Assembly (NCBI RefSeq): GCF_963924675.1
Contig: NC_089240.1
Span: 117,929,680 to 117,993,679 of the forward strand
Reading direction: 5' to 3'
Source of the DNA: Phocoena phocoena
Lineage: Eukaryota > Chordata > Mammalia > Artiodactyla > Phocoenidae
DNA length: 64,000 nt
The notes below the pieces were generated by a model, which saw nothing but the letters and a program-made list of their open reading frames with translations, searched no databases and was not told the origin of the DNA. A program made the position numbers and the translations under genes. This document shows positions 11,248 through 20,615 of this stretch, piece after piece. Numbering within the stretch: the stretch's first letter is position 1; each line of letters opens with the position of its first letter.

Positions 11248-11432
11248 AGGGTTGCCAGATTTAGCAATTAAGAATACAGGATTCCCAGTAAATTTGAATT
11301 TCACATAAGCAATAAATAATATTTTAGTATGCATATATCCCAACTACTGTGTGTACTTATACTAAAAACTATTTATTGTTTACCTGAAATTCCAATTTAA
11401 GTGGGCATCCCATATTTATTTGGCAGCCCTAA
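11248..11432. mobile_element. Palindromic MITE-like DNA transposon, copy 2
   Basis: Left end 'agggttgccagatttagc' mirrors right end 'atttatttggcagcccta'. Inner arms 'tttgaatttcacataagcaa' and 'attgtttacctgaaattcca' are also complementary. Same family as 5031-5219 and 58977-59157. Non-coding. Confidence 0.85.
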
Positions 11433-11650
11433 TTGGGGTTGAGGAGAAACGCTCTGAGAAGGCAAAAGAGCTGTGACAAATCCTGGGCATGCAGGTACTC
11501 TGAGATAATTGACTCATTTAAACAATACCTCTTAACCCACTTTGTCATCTGGTTTCGCTGCCACCAGGGCCAATGTGTACAGTTGTGTGTTGGGCGCTCA
11601 CAACATCATTTTGTTTCAGGGGCACCGTGCATTCTGTTGACATCATTAAG
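11433..11650. other. No feature seen
   Basis: Nothing recognised between the MITE-like copy and the short ATTT repeat. Confidence 0.35.
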
Positions 11651-11674
11651 ATTTATTTATTTATTTATTTATAA
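11651..11674. repeat. (ATTT)n microsatellite
   Basis: Five to six ATTT units. Possibly a remnant of a SINE tail, but no SINE body is adjacent. Confidence 0.85.
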
Positions 11675-11728
11675 ATAACCATTTCCTGGCAGATGGCAGT
11701 CAAGTGTTTTACTCTAAAAAATCAACTT

Positions 11729-11963
11729 AGCTTGACAATTTTTTTTTTTTTTTTGGCGGTACGCGGGCCTCTCACTGTTGTGGCCTCTCCCGTGGCGGAG
11801 CACAGGCTCCGGACGCGCAGGCTCAGCGGCCATGGCTCACGGGCCCAGCCGCTCCGCGGCATGTGGGATCTTCCCGGACCGGGGCACGAACCCGTGTCCC
11901 CTGCATCGGCAGGCGGACTCTCAACCACTGCGCCACCAGGGAAGCCCAGCTTGACAATTTTTT
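11729..11963 (-). mobile_element. CHR-type SINE, young, with 16-bp duplication
   Basis: Body at 11745-11947 flanked by exact 16-bp repeats, agcttgacaatttttt, at 11729-11744 and 11948-11963. Antisense order: T tail, 'gcggtacgcgggcctctcac', 'ggcggagcacaggctccgga', 'gcatgtgggatcttcccgga', 'ccaccagggaagccc' head. GC-rich and close to the other CHR copies, so a recent cetacean-lineage insertion. The antisense and sense open frames that cross it are repeat-derived. Confidence 0.97.
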
Positions 11964-12084
11964 GACAAATGGAATTAATCCTCTTGAGGGAGGGGCATCT
12001 TTTTCTAGTTTACACCGAGGTGTCATATGGCCAGGGGTGACCCTGTATCCATCGCAGATTAACCATAAAATGTGCTGCAGCATT

Positions 12085-12295
12085 TTTCAAACCATGGGTT
12101 GTGACCCGTGAGTGGGTTGGGAGATCATTTCAGTGGGTCACAACCAATATTAGTAATAATAATATGATGATGACAAAGGAATAGAATATCAGAATGTGCT
12201 CCATGTAACGTGTCGTCATTGGAAGTTTAGATATATTCGTGTCTACTGGATAAAAATATATCTCTGATTGTGTCTCACTATCAAAAAGGCTTGAA
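12085..12295. mobile_element. hAT-like non-autonomous DNA transposon fossil
   Basis: 'tttcaaaccatgggttgtga' then 'gtgagtgggttgggagatca' and 'tttcagtgggtcacaacc' at the left, with 'gtgtctcactatcaaaaagg' at the right. This resembles MER-type elements of the hAT superfamily that start with a 'cgacccattagtgggtcg'-like end. Assignment from memory. Confidence 0.55.
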
Positions 12296-12299
12296 AGGC

Positions 12300-12565
12300 A
12301 GTAGTGATGTGGTGGTAAAGACCTTGGAATCTTGAGACCAGCAGGTCAGTGTCCAAATCCTGGTTCTGCTACAGGCTTGCCATGTAACCTTCAGCAAATA
12401 ATTTGACCCTTCTGGGCCTTGGTTACCCCATCTGTAGTTTGGGGATAATAATTGTACCTGCCTCAAGGGTTGCTCTCAGGATTTAATTAATTAATCCATT
12501 CAAAGCACTTCTCACAGGGCCTGGCATGTAGCAGGGGATCAATGCAGTTTTTGCTGTTATCAGTG
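12300..12565 (+). mobile_element. MIR SINE (sense)
   Basis: 'gtggtggtaaagaccttgg', 'gtccaaatcctggttctgct', 'ggccttggttaccccatctg', 'tttggggataataattgtac', 'ctcacagggcctggcatgta' follow the MIR consensus in order. Confidence 0.88.
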
Positions 12566-13264
12566 ATTAGTCGAGAGCTGAGAGGGTTGGAAGAGACAGG
12601 CTCATTAACTGTGGGTGAGCAGTGACAGCTGACAGCCAGATGTGCAAAGAAAGAGAATTCAGAATAATGCAAAAGCAGACGAGGTACAATGAAAGATATT
12701 CATATTGATGACCCTGAGTCATCAGGAAAAGGTTAAATTATGCCCAGAATGTTCCACTGAATAAAACAAATTTATAATACATGTAGAAGGCTTTCCAGTG
12801 AGAATGATCCGAACAAACAGGATGAACACTTAACTGAAAATATCAGTTAATTGGACAGTTAATTTATGTGGAAGTTCTGCCTCCACTGCAAGTCCAGATA
12901 AATGAGATAATCCAGTCCTGTATTTCTCCTATAAGCAAGTCATGACTCGCAGCTCGGTTGCAGGCTCTCTGAGGGCACAGACTGAATTTTGCTTTCCTTC
13001 TGAATCCCCCGCAGAGTTGGTCCTAGGCTCCCCATTCCCTAGGCTAAAAAGTGGGGACAGCCTCCCACCCCATATAGCAGGGCACTTGTGCAAACTGGAC
13101 CAGGTACTAGCCCACAGCAGTGTGCGTGCAGGGGTCGTGGTCTCCCCTTCACCTTGCTCCTAGCTAGCTTTGGGAAATGAGAGATGGGAGCAGGGGTGGT
13201 AAGTTTGCAACCCTTCTCTGTCATAGGCGTGTTGCTGCTTGCTAATACTTGTCAGATGCTCACC
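12566..13264. other. No gene supported; weak L2-like motif
   Basis: Near 12965-13060 'tctctgagggcacagactga' resembles the L2 3' 'tgagggcagggact' motif. No other feature recognised. Confidence 0.35.
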
Positions 13265-13341
13265 TGTGTGTGTGCCTCTGTGTGTGCCTGTGTGTGTGTG
13301 TGTGTGTGTGTATGAGAGAGAGAGAGAGAGAGAGAGAGAGG
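13265..13341. repeat. (TG)n-(GA)n compound microsatellite
   Basis: Interrupted TG repeats followed directly by about 13 GA units. Likely polymorphic. It gives a short spurious frame with alternating Arg-Glu and Val-Cys. Confidence 0.97.
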
Positions 13342-13414
13342 GAATGTATTATGACTTCAGAGCTTTATTAGACTGGCCATTCATAATTCTTCTGAGTATG
13401 AAGATCACTTCTTA

Positions 13415-13783
13415 TTTTTTTTATTTTAAAATTTAAAAAATTTATTGAGGTATAGTTGATTTACAACATTGTGTTAGTTTCTGCTGTACAGCAAAGTGAA
13501 TCAGTTATACACATATACATTCTTTTCTGTATTCTTTTCCATTATGGTTTATTATAGGATATTTAATATAGTTCCCTGTGCTATACAGTAGGACCTTGTT
13601 GTTTTTCTATTTTATATGTAGCACTTTGTATCTGCTAATCCCAAACTCCTAATTTATCCCCCCCTCCTTTCCCCTTCGGTAACCATAAGTTTGTTTTCTA
13701 TGTCTGTGAGTTTGTTTCTGTTCTGTAAATAAGTTATTTGTATCATATTTTAGATTCCACATGTAAATGATATCATGATATTT
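13415..13783 (-). mobile_element. L1 3' UTR fragment (antisense)
   Basis: T-rich start, 'ttgaggtatagttgatttac', 'ctgctgtacagcaaagtgaa', 'ctatacagtaggaccttgtt', 'ggtaaccataagtttgtttt', 'attccacatgtaaatgatat'. 5'-truncated at the start of ORF2's last codons. Confidence 0.93.
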
Positions 13784-14179
13784 TGAAGACCCCTTGTAAA
13801 ATAATGACCATTTTTATTGAGTAAATCAAACAGCTAATCTTGAGAAACCCTTGATGAAAAAATATTTTTAAATGTGTCAAAAATCCCTTCCAAATACATT
13901 TTGGGTTTGTGGCACAGCAATGCAATATTCACTTAGAAAGCCCAAGGTTTCTCTCAAAGCATGGACACGTGTGAAAACCCTTTTCTAATGTTTGCAATTT
14001 CATAAGGTATCTTGTCCCATTCCATCCTCCTTACTGCCACATTGGTAATAGCTGTGCTCTTAGAATTCGGTGATTGAGAAAAAATACATGAATTCAACAG
14101 CACTTTAAATGAATCGATCATAACTACATCTATCTACATTTAAAAATATAGCACAGTTAGGAGCAAGACACATTATTTC
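13784..14179. other. No feature seen
   Basis: AT-rich sequence, nothing recognised. Confidence 0.35.
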
Positions 14180-14415
14180 CATATATTGCTCTGATCGCTC
14201 CCTGCACTCTTTTCTCCTTTGCAGTTGCACGACCTGTAACTGTTTTTCTTGTTCGCTTGTGAACTGGCGTGATGCCTGTCTCCCCTGCTGCACTGTGAGC
14301 TCCACAGGGACCACCTCAATCTCTGCTCCCTTTTCTTTCTCCCAGGCTCTGCACAGTGCTGAGGACCTACCTGGTAGATGTTCATTACATATTTGCTAAA
14401 TGTGGGCTTGGATGA
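14180..14415 (+). mobile_element. L2-like LINE 3' end
   Basis: 'gctgcactgtgagctccaca' then 'gctctgcacagtgctgagga' and 'tggtagatgttcattacata' followed by 'tttgctaaatg' match the L2 3' end order (tgagctcc ... agcacagtgcct ... gtaggtgctcaataaat). Diverged. Confidence 0.6.
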
Positions 14416-14844
14416 CAACGGTTGCTAATGCAGCTTCTGGGCTTTTCTGTGGTTCTGGTGGAACAAATTAGAACTGAGCTTGCCTGCATCCTCCAGAAGG
14501 CAAGAGACAACACCATCATAGGTGAAATTGCACACACATGGGTGTCAAACATTGTACGTACGCTGCCTTTATTCAACAAATACAGGCACAATGTCTAAGT
14601 GGGAGGGAGATCGAGCAGGACGCCTAAGCTAGATGCAGGGGTGAGGAGATGACTGAGCCAACATCAAGAGGGTGTGTGTGAGGGTTTTCTGGGCAGGGGT
14701 GCTGCACGAACCCTGGGCCTGCAATGGGAAAGCGGGGCACATGTGCTAGAGGGGCCGAGGGAAGGCTGCCTGTGTGCCTACCGAGGAGACTCCTGGTTAC
14801 TCACTGGCTTCTGAGAGAGCCTGTAGGTCTTGAGATACAACACT
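14416..14844. other. No feature seen
   Basis: Moderately GC-rich, no gene or repeat that I recognise. Confidence 0.35.
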
Positions 14845-15715
14845 GAATTTTTATTTCTTCTTTTGAATATAATATGTGCATATGGTACAAGATTCAAAAG
14901 GAATAACAGGGAAACAGTGAAGAGTGTATCTCCCTCCCCGCCAGTCAATCCTGCTGCCGCAGACCCGGTTCTCTTCCTTCTGCCACTCGTTCTTAAGCGA
15001 ACATTGCCCCTGAGGGAAGTTTTCAGGTTCCACTGGTGCAAAATAAATGCATAATAAGTAAACAAATAAATGGTTTTCTACTTTTCACTCCCCTTGAGAT
15101 ATACACCAGTAAACATTGTACTGACCATCCTATCTCACTTCTTTGTGTGTGTTTGTGTGTGTGTGTGGGTGCGCGCACACAATTTTACCTAAATGGGAGT
15201 ACAGAATACAAGTTTTCACCGTGGACACCTTTATTTGAAAAATGTGCAGTCTTTTTTCCTTACACTCCATAGCACTCCCACACAGGTAACAGATTTGAAT
15301 AATCCAGTACATACCTTTCCATGCCTCCCTCCATGCTTGCATAATTATGTAGAATTTACGTTTCACAGAGATAAAGGATGTTTCAGACATTTCACTTTAC
15401 AGCAGTGGCAGCCTAGTATATACGCTACCACATCTTGCTTTTCTCACTTAATACACCATGGAAACCACCTGGTTCTGTTAAATGTTAGTATTAAAGGCCA
15501 TGGTTTGGATATGCAATTCACAAACATTCCTTCCATTTCCAGTGCTTTTATTTCTGTGGACTAGATTCCCAAGAGTGGCATTGCTGGGTTGAAGTGTATC
15601 TGTATTTTTTATTTTAGTAGATAATACCAGATTCCTCTCCAGATGAGTTGTAAGGATTTATTTTTCCACCAGCAATATATGAGTACACTTTCTCCAACAT
15701 TTCAGCATTCACTTT
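14845..15715 (-). mobile_element. Old L1M-class 3' end (antisense)
   Basis: Antisense old L1 3' UTR and ORF2 end: 'gtacaagattcaaaaggaat', 'ctaaatgggagtacagaata', 'tgcttttctcacttaataca', 'tagattcccaagagtggcat', 'tgctgggttgaagtgtatct', 'ccaccagcaatatatgagta', 'ctttctccaacatttcagc'. Contains a (TG)n run at about 15141-15170 ending in gcgcgcacac. Confidence 0.75.
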
Positions 15716-15894
15716 GGTAAAAAACAAATTTAGGATGACGCTTCAATTTGTTATCAGCTATTTGTTGGCTCAAATTGTGAAATATTTTGAACACTGAAAA
15801 TACTTGAGTACACTCAACTTCTAAGCCAGAGCCCTGCATAGGAAAATGCTTTGACCTTATCCATCTTACCTTAGTGCAGTGTGGGCTAGTAATC
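15716..15894. other. No feature seen
   Basis: Possible continuation of the old L1 but not recognisable. Confidence 0.3.
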
Positions 15895-15899
15895 AACAT

Positions 15900-16122
15900 G
15901 ATAGCTACCAGTTGCTAAGAGCTTCCATGGCATCCAGCTTTAACTAAGCACTCTCTCATTTAAACCTTAGAACCATTAGGAAACACTTATTCCTCCCATT
16001 TTACAAACGAAGACACTTAGGCACAGAGAAGTTGAGAAACATACCAAAGGTTACACAGCCAGGAAGTGACAGAATGAGTCTGTTTAAGTGCAGCTTGGGA
16101 CTCTCAACTACAGTGTCATTAG
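15900..16122 (-). mobile_element. MIR SINE (antisense)
   Basis: 'taagcactctctcatttaaa', 'cctcccattttacaaacgaa', 'gacacttaggcacagagaag', 'ggttacacagccaggaagtg' mark an almost full-length antisense MIR. Confidence 0.9.
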
Positions 16123-16887
16123 ACTTTGATTGGTGTGTATACCTTTGGGCTACTGGAGGTTGAAGCTAGACCTGATATTTGTAGAGGTGCACCTTTGCCC
16201 TTTATAGAGACAGTGAAGAGTTAACTGGGGATACATCCAAGGTCCCAAGTACCGCATGTTTGGACCAGGCCAACTGGATGTGGGTTGCTCTGTCTTGCAG
16301 ACCGTGAGAAGGTCAAGTCCCTCCTGAGGGGCACAGAGCATCCCCCAGCCAAGGGAGATCATGGTCCCAGGATGAGAGGCTGGAGTCAAAGTGTGCAGCC
16401 AGCATTGGGAAGTTGGATTTTTATCTCCTGTCCCCGGGCAGAATTTCTATCATTCAGGAACTGGAAGTCTCTCCTTAGGTGCTCTTCCTTCATGGCCACT
16501 TTGTGGCCAGAATTTTTGCAGCCTATCTCAGCAAAACAAGGCAGGCTTCTGTGGAAGAAGTCTTGGACCAACGAATCGCCAGGCCTTGAGTATGTTTTCA
16601 TCCCTGCAGCTCTGTTTCTGTGCCATCAGGACCAGATCAGGATGCATTCTTTAATGTCATTGTGATAGCACAAGTACTTATGCAAATAGATTCGCAGAGG
16701 CCATTAATTTCCTCGGCACAGAATCCCAGCCAAATCTTCCTCATGAGAGAATGTGAAGGACACATTACAATTCTACCCCAAGAGATACTTACAAAGAGTT
16801 AATCAGATGCAGATTGGTTCATCAAATAAAGGGAATCACTGTTACTAATGCTTTGGCTGGAAGTTATTTCACCTTGGAAGGGTAATC
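16123..16887. other. No gene supported
   Basis: Several overlapping frames of 60-126 codons occur on both strands at 16285-16802, without any domain. No repeat recognised. Possibly single-copy DNA. Confidence 0.4.
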
Positions 16888-17108
16888 AAAGTAACTACCA
16901 TTTATTGAGCATCCAGTATATGGCAGGTGATTTACATACATTATCTCATTTGATTTTTACCACAACCCTAATGAGGTAGGTACCATTACTGTGCCCATTT
17001 TGCAGATGAACCAGTTGGGGCTTGGGGAGGCTAAGTGGCTTTCCGTCTGAGATCTTAGTGAGTAAGTGATAGAAGCTGGGATTGGAAACCAGGAGTGTCT
17101 TAGCCTTC
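16888..17108 (-). mobile_element. MIR SINE (antisense)
   Basis: 'ctaccatttattgagcatcc', 'acatacattatctcatttga', 'accctaatgaggtaggtacc', 'ttttgcagatgaaccagttg', 'gggattggaaaccaggagtg'. One of the best-preserved MIR copies here. Confidence 0.93.
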
Positions 17109-17194
17109 CTTAGCCTCCGCCTCTACCCCCTATCCTACTCAGGCTTCTGGAGCCATCCCTTTTCTTGGACAATTGTGTCTAAGCATCATCAGAC

Positions 17195-17262
17195 GTTCGT
17201 AATGACAACAGTTTCCATTTATTGAAGACCTGTGATGAGCTAGGCACTTCATATCTATCCTA
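17195..17262 (-). mobile_element. MIR SINE 3' fragment (antisense)
   Basis: 'gtttccatttattgaagacc' and 'gatgagctaggcacttcata' match the antisense MIR 3' region only. Confidence 0.6.
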
Positions 17263-17564
17263 TCCATTCTGCATGACTCCAAAACCTGTGCTTTTTGTTC
17301 TTTATTCTCCACTGCTCCATCTCTAGAAGTTTCCCTCTGTAGAACAAAATTATGTGATTCATATTATTTGCAAAGATGACTGTTTTCACCTTGCCCATCA
17401 CATATGGGTCTCGTGTCTGAGTCTTGTGAAGTACAAAACATACTTAGCCATTACCTCTTGTCTGTAAGCCCTAAGCAACATTATAGAAAGTAGACTGACA
17501 GATCTGTTGACCAAGGTCCTCAAGGGAGATTCTTCATGTGGTGAAATGTAGTAATGACCATGGA
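17263..17564. other. No feature seen
   Basis: Nothing recognised. Confidence 0.35.
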
Positions 17565-17672
17565 ACAACTTAGAGTGTAGTGGTGGGAAGTGGGAAGAAA
17601 CTTGATTTTCAAGACACAGCCTCTAAAAGTCCCAGCTCTCCTATTTGTCAGCTGCGTGCCCTTGCATAAAGG
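17565..17672 (+). mobile_element. MIR SINE 5' fragment (sense)
   Basis: 'agtgtagtggtgggaagtgg', 'aaagtcccagctctcctatt' and 'tgtcagctgcgtgcccttgc' follow the first third of sense MIR. Confidence 0.65.
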
Positions 17673-17874
17673 AAGGTGCTCACACAAATTATGAGGTGAT
17701 CAGAATGGGAATACGCATGTCCTCAACCAGCCTTTTTCATAGCAGAGTCAAGGGCTAAGGCCCCCCACCAAACCTTGTCTTTAAGGTGAGGTTTAACCTC
17801 ACCCTCTTCTATCTACTGAGCTCTATTTCTCCTTGCTTATTCTGCCTGAAATGCCCATCAATTTGTTAGTTGTA

Positions 17875-18152
17875 CTCAGTCCTGACTGAATATTTGAATC
17901 ACGTGGGGAACTTTGAGAACAAGCTGTCATTCATTAAGCACCCAGTAAGTGACAGGTGATTGATATACATTATCTCATTGATCCTCATCATAATCCTAAT
18001 GAGGTAGATACCATCCTTGTGCCCATTTTACAGATTAGTCAAATGGGGCTTGTCCTCTCCCCTAGAAGATTTGATTTAATTGACCTGGGGTCTCAGAATT
18101 TTAAAAAAGCTTCCTAGGTTATTTTAATGGTAGCCAGGTGTGACAGATCCTA
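17875..18152. mobile_element. MER5-like hAT element split by a MIR
   Basis: Left piece 'tatttgaatcacgtggggaa' (17893 region) and right piece 'cagaattttaaaaaagcttc' plus 'ctaggttattttaatggtag' look like the two ends of a MER5-type hAT element ('gaatcacctggggagctttt' and its mirror). The antisense MIR at 17917-18055 lies between them. Moderately uncertain. Confidence 0.5.
17917..18055 (-). mobile_element. MIR SINE (antisense)
   Basis: 'gtcattcattaagcacccag', 'atatacattatctcattgat', 'atcctaatgaggtagatacc', 'gcccattttacagattagtc'. The tRNA-like 5' half is absent. Confidence 0.88.
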
Positions 18153-18175
18153 ACTGAGAGACCGGTGGGTCCTGT

Positions 18176-18362
18176 TATGGACTGAATATTTGTGTCTCTT
18201 CTAAATTGTTGAATTTGTGTCACTCCTAAATATGTTGAAGCCCTAACCTCCAATGTGATGGTATTTGGAGATGAGTCTTCGGGAGGTAATTAGGATTAGA
18301 TGAGGTCTTGAGGGTGGGACCCTCACATGGGATTAGTGCCCTTATAAGAAGAAGAGCACCAC
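18176..18362 (+). mobile_element. MaLR-type LTR fragment (MLT1/MST class)
   Basis: 'ttatggactgaatatttgtg', 'atatgttgaagccctaacct', 'aatgtgatggtatttggaga', 'ggaggtaattaggattagat', 'gaggtcttgagggtgggacc', 'gggattagtgcccttataag' follow the 5' half of a MaLR solo LTR. Ancient mammalian retrovirus-like element, LTR only, no internal genes. The 3' half of a related LTR is at 51240-51679. Confidence 0.8.
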
Positions 18363-18430
18363 CCCCCTTTCTCTTTCTTTCTCAATCTCTCTCTCTCTCT
18401 CTCTCACGCACATACACACGCACATACTTG
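18363..18430. repeat. (TC)n then (CA)-rich microsatellite
   Basis: Pyrimidine run with about ten TC units, followed by 'acgcacatacacacgcacat'. Confidence 0.9.
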
Positions 18431-19705
18431 TGTTTACCAAAATCATAATTACAGATTTAAAAATAAAATGACAGGTCCAAGATGCTGAGTAAATCTCAAA
18501 CAAGATAAGCCCAATGAAATTGACACCAAGGTACATTATAGTCAAATTTCTGAAAACTAAAGACAAAGTATCTTGAAAGCAGTGAGAGAGAAAAAATACC
18601 TTCACTATAAGGAAAAGCAACTTCACTAACAGTGGATTTCTTATCAGAAATTCTGGAGGACAAAAGGATATAGCATAGCATTTTTTAAGTGCTGAAAGAA
18701 AAATACTGTCGATCAAGGATTTACACTGAGAAAAATTATCCTTCATGAATGAAGGGAAAATCAAGACATTTTCAGATGAAAGAAAACTAAGAACATTTGT
18801 TGCCAGCATATCCTCTAAAAGAATGGCTAAAGAAAGTTTTCTAAACAGAAGAGAAGTGATGAAAGAAAGTATCTTGGAATGTTAGGGAGGAAGAAAAAAC
18901 AACAGAAGAGTAAAAATATAGGTAAATAAAATACATTTTCTTTATCTTGAGTTTTCTGAATTATATTTATTTGATGGTTGAAGCAAAAATTATAACACTG
19001 TCTAGTATGGTTGTCAATGTATGTAGAAGGAATATTTAAGATAACCCTATTATAACTAGGGGAGGATGAAGTGACATAACGGGAAGTAAGTTTTCTGTAC
19101 TTTGAACTAGTAAAATGATGATACCAGTAGACTGTGATAAGTTATGTATATAAAATATAATGCCTAGAGCAATCACTTAAAAATCTATACAAATAGATAC
19201 ACTCAAAATAAATCAAAATGGAATTCTAAAACATGCTCAAGTAACCCACTGGAATGCAGGGGGAAAAATAGAGAAAAGAAAAACCGAGAGAATAAACAGA
19301 AAACCGAAAATAGTATGGCAGACTTAAGCCTTAATGTATCAATAGTTACATTAAATGTAAATGATCTAAATAAATCAATTAAAAGACAAAGATTGGTAGA
19401 GTGGATTAAAAAAATACAACCCAACGATATACTGTTTATATGAAACTCACTTCAAAGTCAATAATGTAAGTAGGTTGAAAGCAAAAGGATAGACAAAGAT
19501 ATATGATGCAAATGTGAATTTTTAAAAAGCATGAGTGAATATATTAATATTTTATAAAGTAGATTTCTAAGCAAAATTTCTAAGGATAAAGAGGGTCATT
19601 GCATAATGAGAAAAGCATCAGTCTAGCAAGAAGACATAGCAAATGTGTATTCACCAAACAGTAGAGCTACAGCATATATGGATCAAAAACTGATAGACTG
19701 ACAGA
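18431..19705 (+). mobile_element. Old L1 (element A), ORF1 end to start of ORF2
   Basis: Sense L1 text: 'tggatttcttatcagaaatt' with 'ctggaggacaaaagg', 'cttcatgaatgaagggaaaa', 'atcaagacattttcagatga' (ORF1 C-terminal region), then the inter-ORF spacer and the ORF2 endonuclease start near 19320 (readable as ITLNVNDLNKSIKRQRLVEW). Many stops and indels. It breaks at about 19705 and resumes at 20616. Confidence 0.85.
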
Positions 19706-20615
19706 CAGTATTACGTGCTGGCAAGGATGTGGACAAACAGGAACTCTCATTTCATCATTGGTGGGAATACAACATGATACTGCCACTTTAGAAGGCAGTT
19801 TGGCAATTACTGGGTTGGCCAAAAAGTTCATTCGGGATTTTTGTAGTATCTTACGGAAAACCCGAATGAACATTTTGGACAGCCCAATACTTAAAAAACT
19901 AATGTACTCTTATGATACAATCCAGCAATTGCACACTTGATATATAACCAAAGGAACTGAAAACTTACATCCACACAAAAATCTATACGTGGATGTTTAT
20001 AGCAGCTTTATTCATAATTGCCAAAAGTTGGGAGCAACCAAGATGTCCTTCAATAGGTGAATGGATAAATAAACTGTGGTGCACCCGGGCAATGGAATAT
20101 TATTCACTGCTTAAAAAAATGAGTTAGCAAGCTATGAAAAAACATGGAGGAAACAAATGCCTATTACTAAGTAAAGAAACCAGTCTGAAAAGGCCACATA
20201 TGCTACATACTGTATGATTCCAGCCATACGACAATCTGAAAAAGGAAACAGTAAAAAGATCAGTGGTTGCCAGAGATTAACAGGGAGGGATGGATGAAAA
20301 GATGGAGCACAGAGGATTCTTAGCACAGTGAAACTGCTTTGTATGATACTGTAATGGTGGAAGCATGTCATTACACGTTTGTCCAAACCCATAGAATGTA
20401 TAATGCCAAGAGTGAATACTAATGTAAACTGTGGACTCTGGGTGATGATGATGTGTCAATGTAGGTTCATCAGTTATAACAAATGTACCATTCTGATGGG
20501 AGATGTTGATAATGGGGACGACTATACATGTGTAGGGACAGGAATATATGGGAAATCTCTGTACCTTTAATTCAATTTTGCTGTAAACCTAAGACTACTC
20601 TAAAAATTACAATCT
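19706..20615 (+). mobile_element. L1 3' end (element B) inserted in element A
   Basis: Sense ORF2 C-terminus: 'cattggtgggaatacaacat', 'cataattgccaaaagttggg', 'atgtccttcaataggtgaat', 'caatggaatattattcactg'; then 3' UTR 'caatcttt' tail after 'gtaaacctaagactactcta'. Upstream and downstream flanks are contiguous parts of the ORF2 of element A, so B is a nested insertion. Confidence 0.85.
19808..19889. mobile_element. Mariner MITE inside L1 element B
   Basis: 78-bp palindrome at 19810-19887 between TA dinucleotides (19808-19809, 19888-19889). Left end 'ctgggttggccaaaaagttc' mirrors the right end '...gaacattttggacagcccaa'; the arms meet near 'ttacggaaaacccg'. This is the short Tc1/mariner derivative common in cetartiodactyl genomes. 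No transposase. Confidence 0.93.

Noticed and set aside
11745..11947. tRNA-like B boxes in SINEs as possible tRNA genes
   Set aside because: The CHR bodies have pol III-like boxes but no tRNA cloverleaf, and their heads and tails mark them as SINEs. No true tRNA gene was seen.
18342..18809. 155-codon minus-strand frame
   Set aside because: Antisense of the old L1 ORF1 region plus an adjacent TC repeat.
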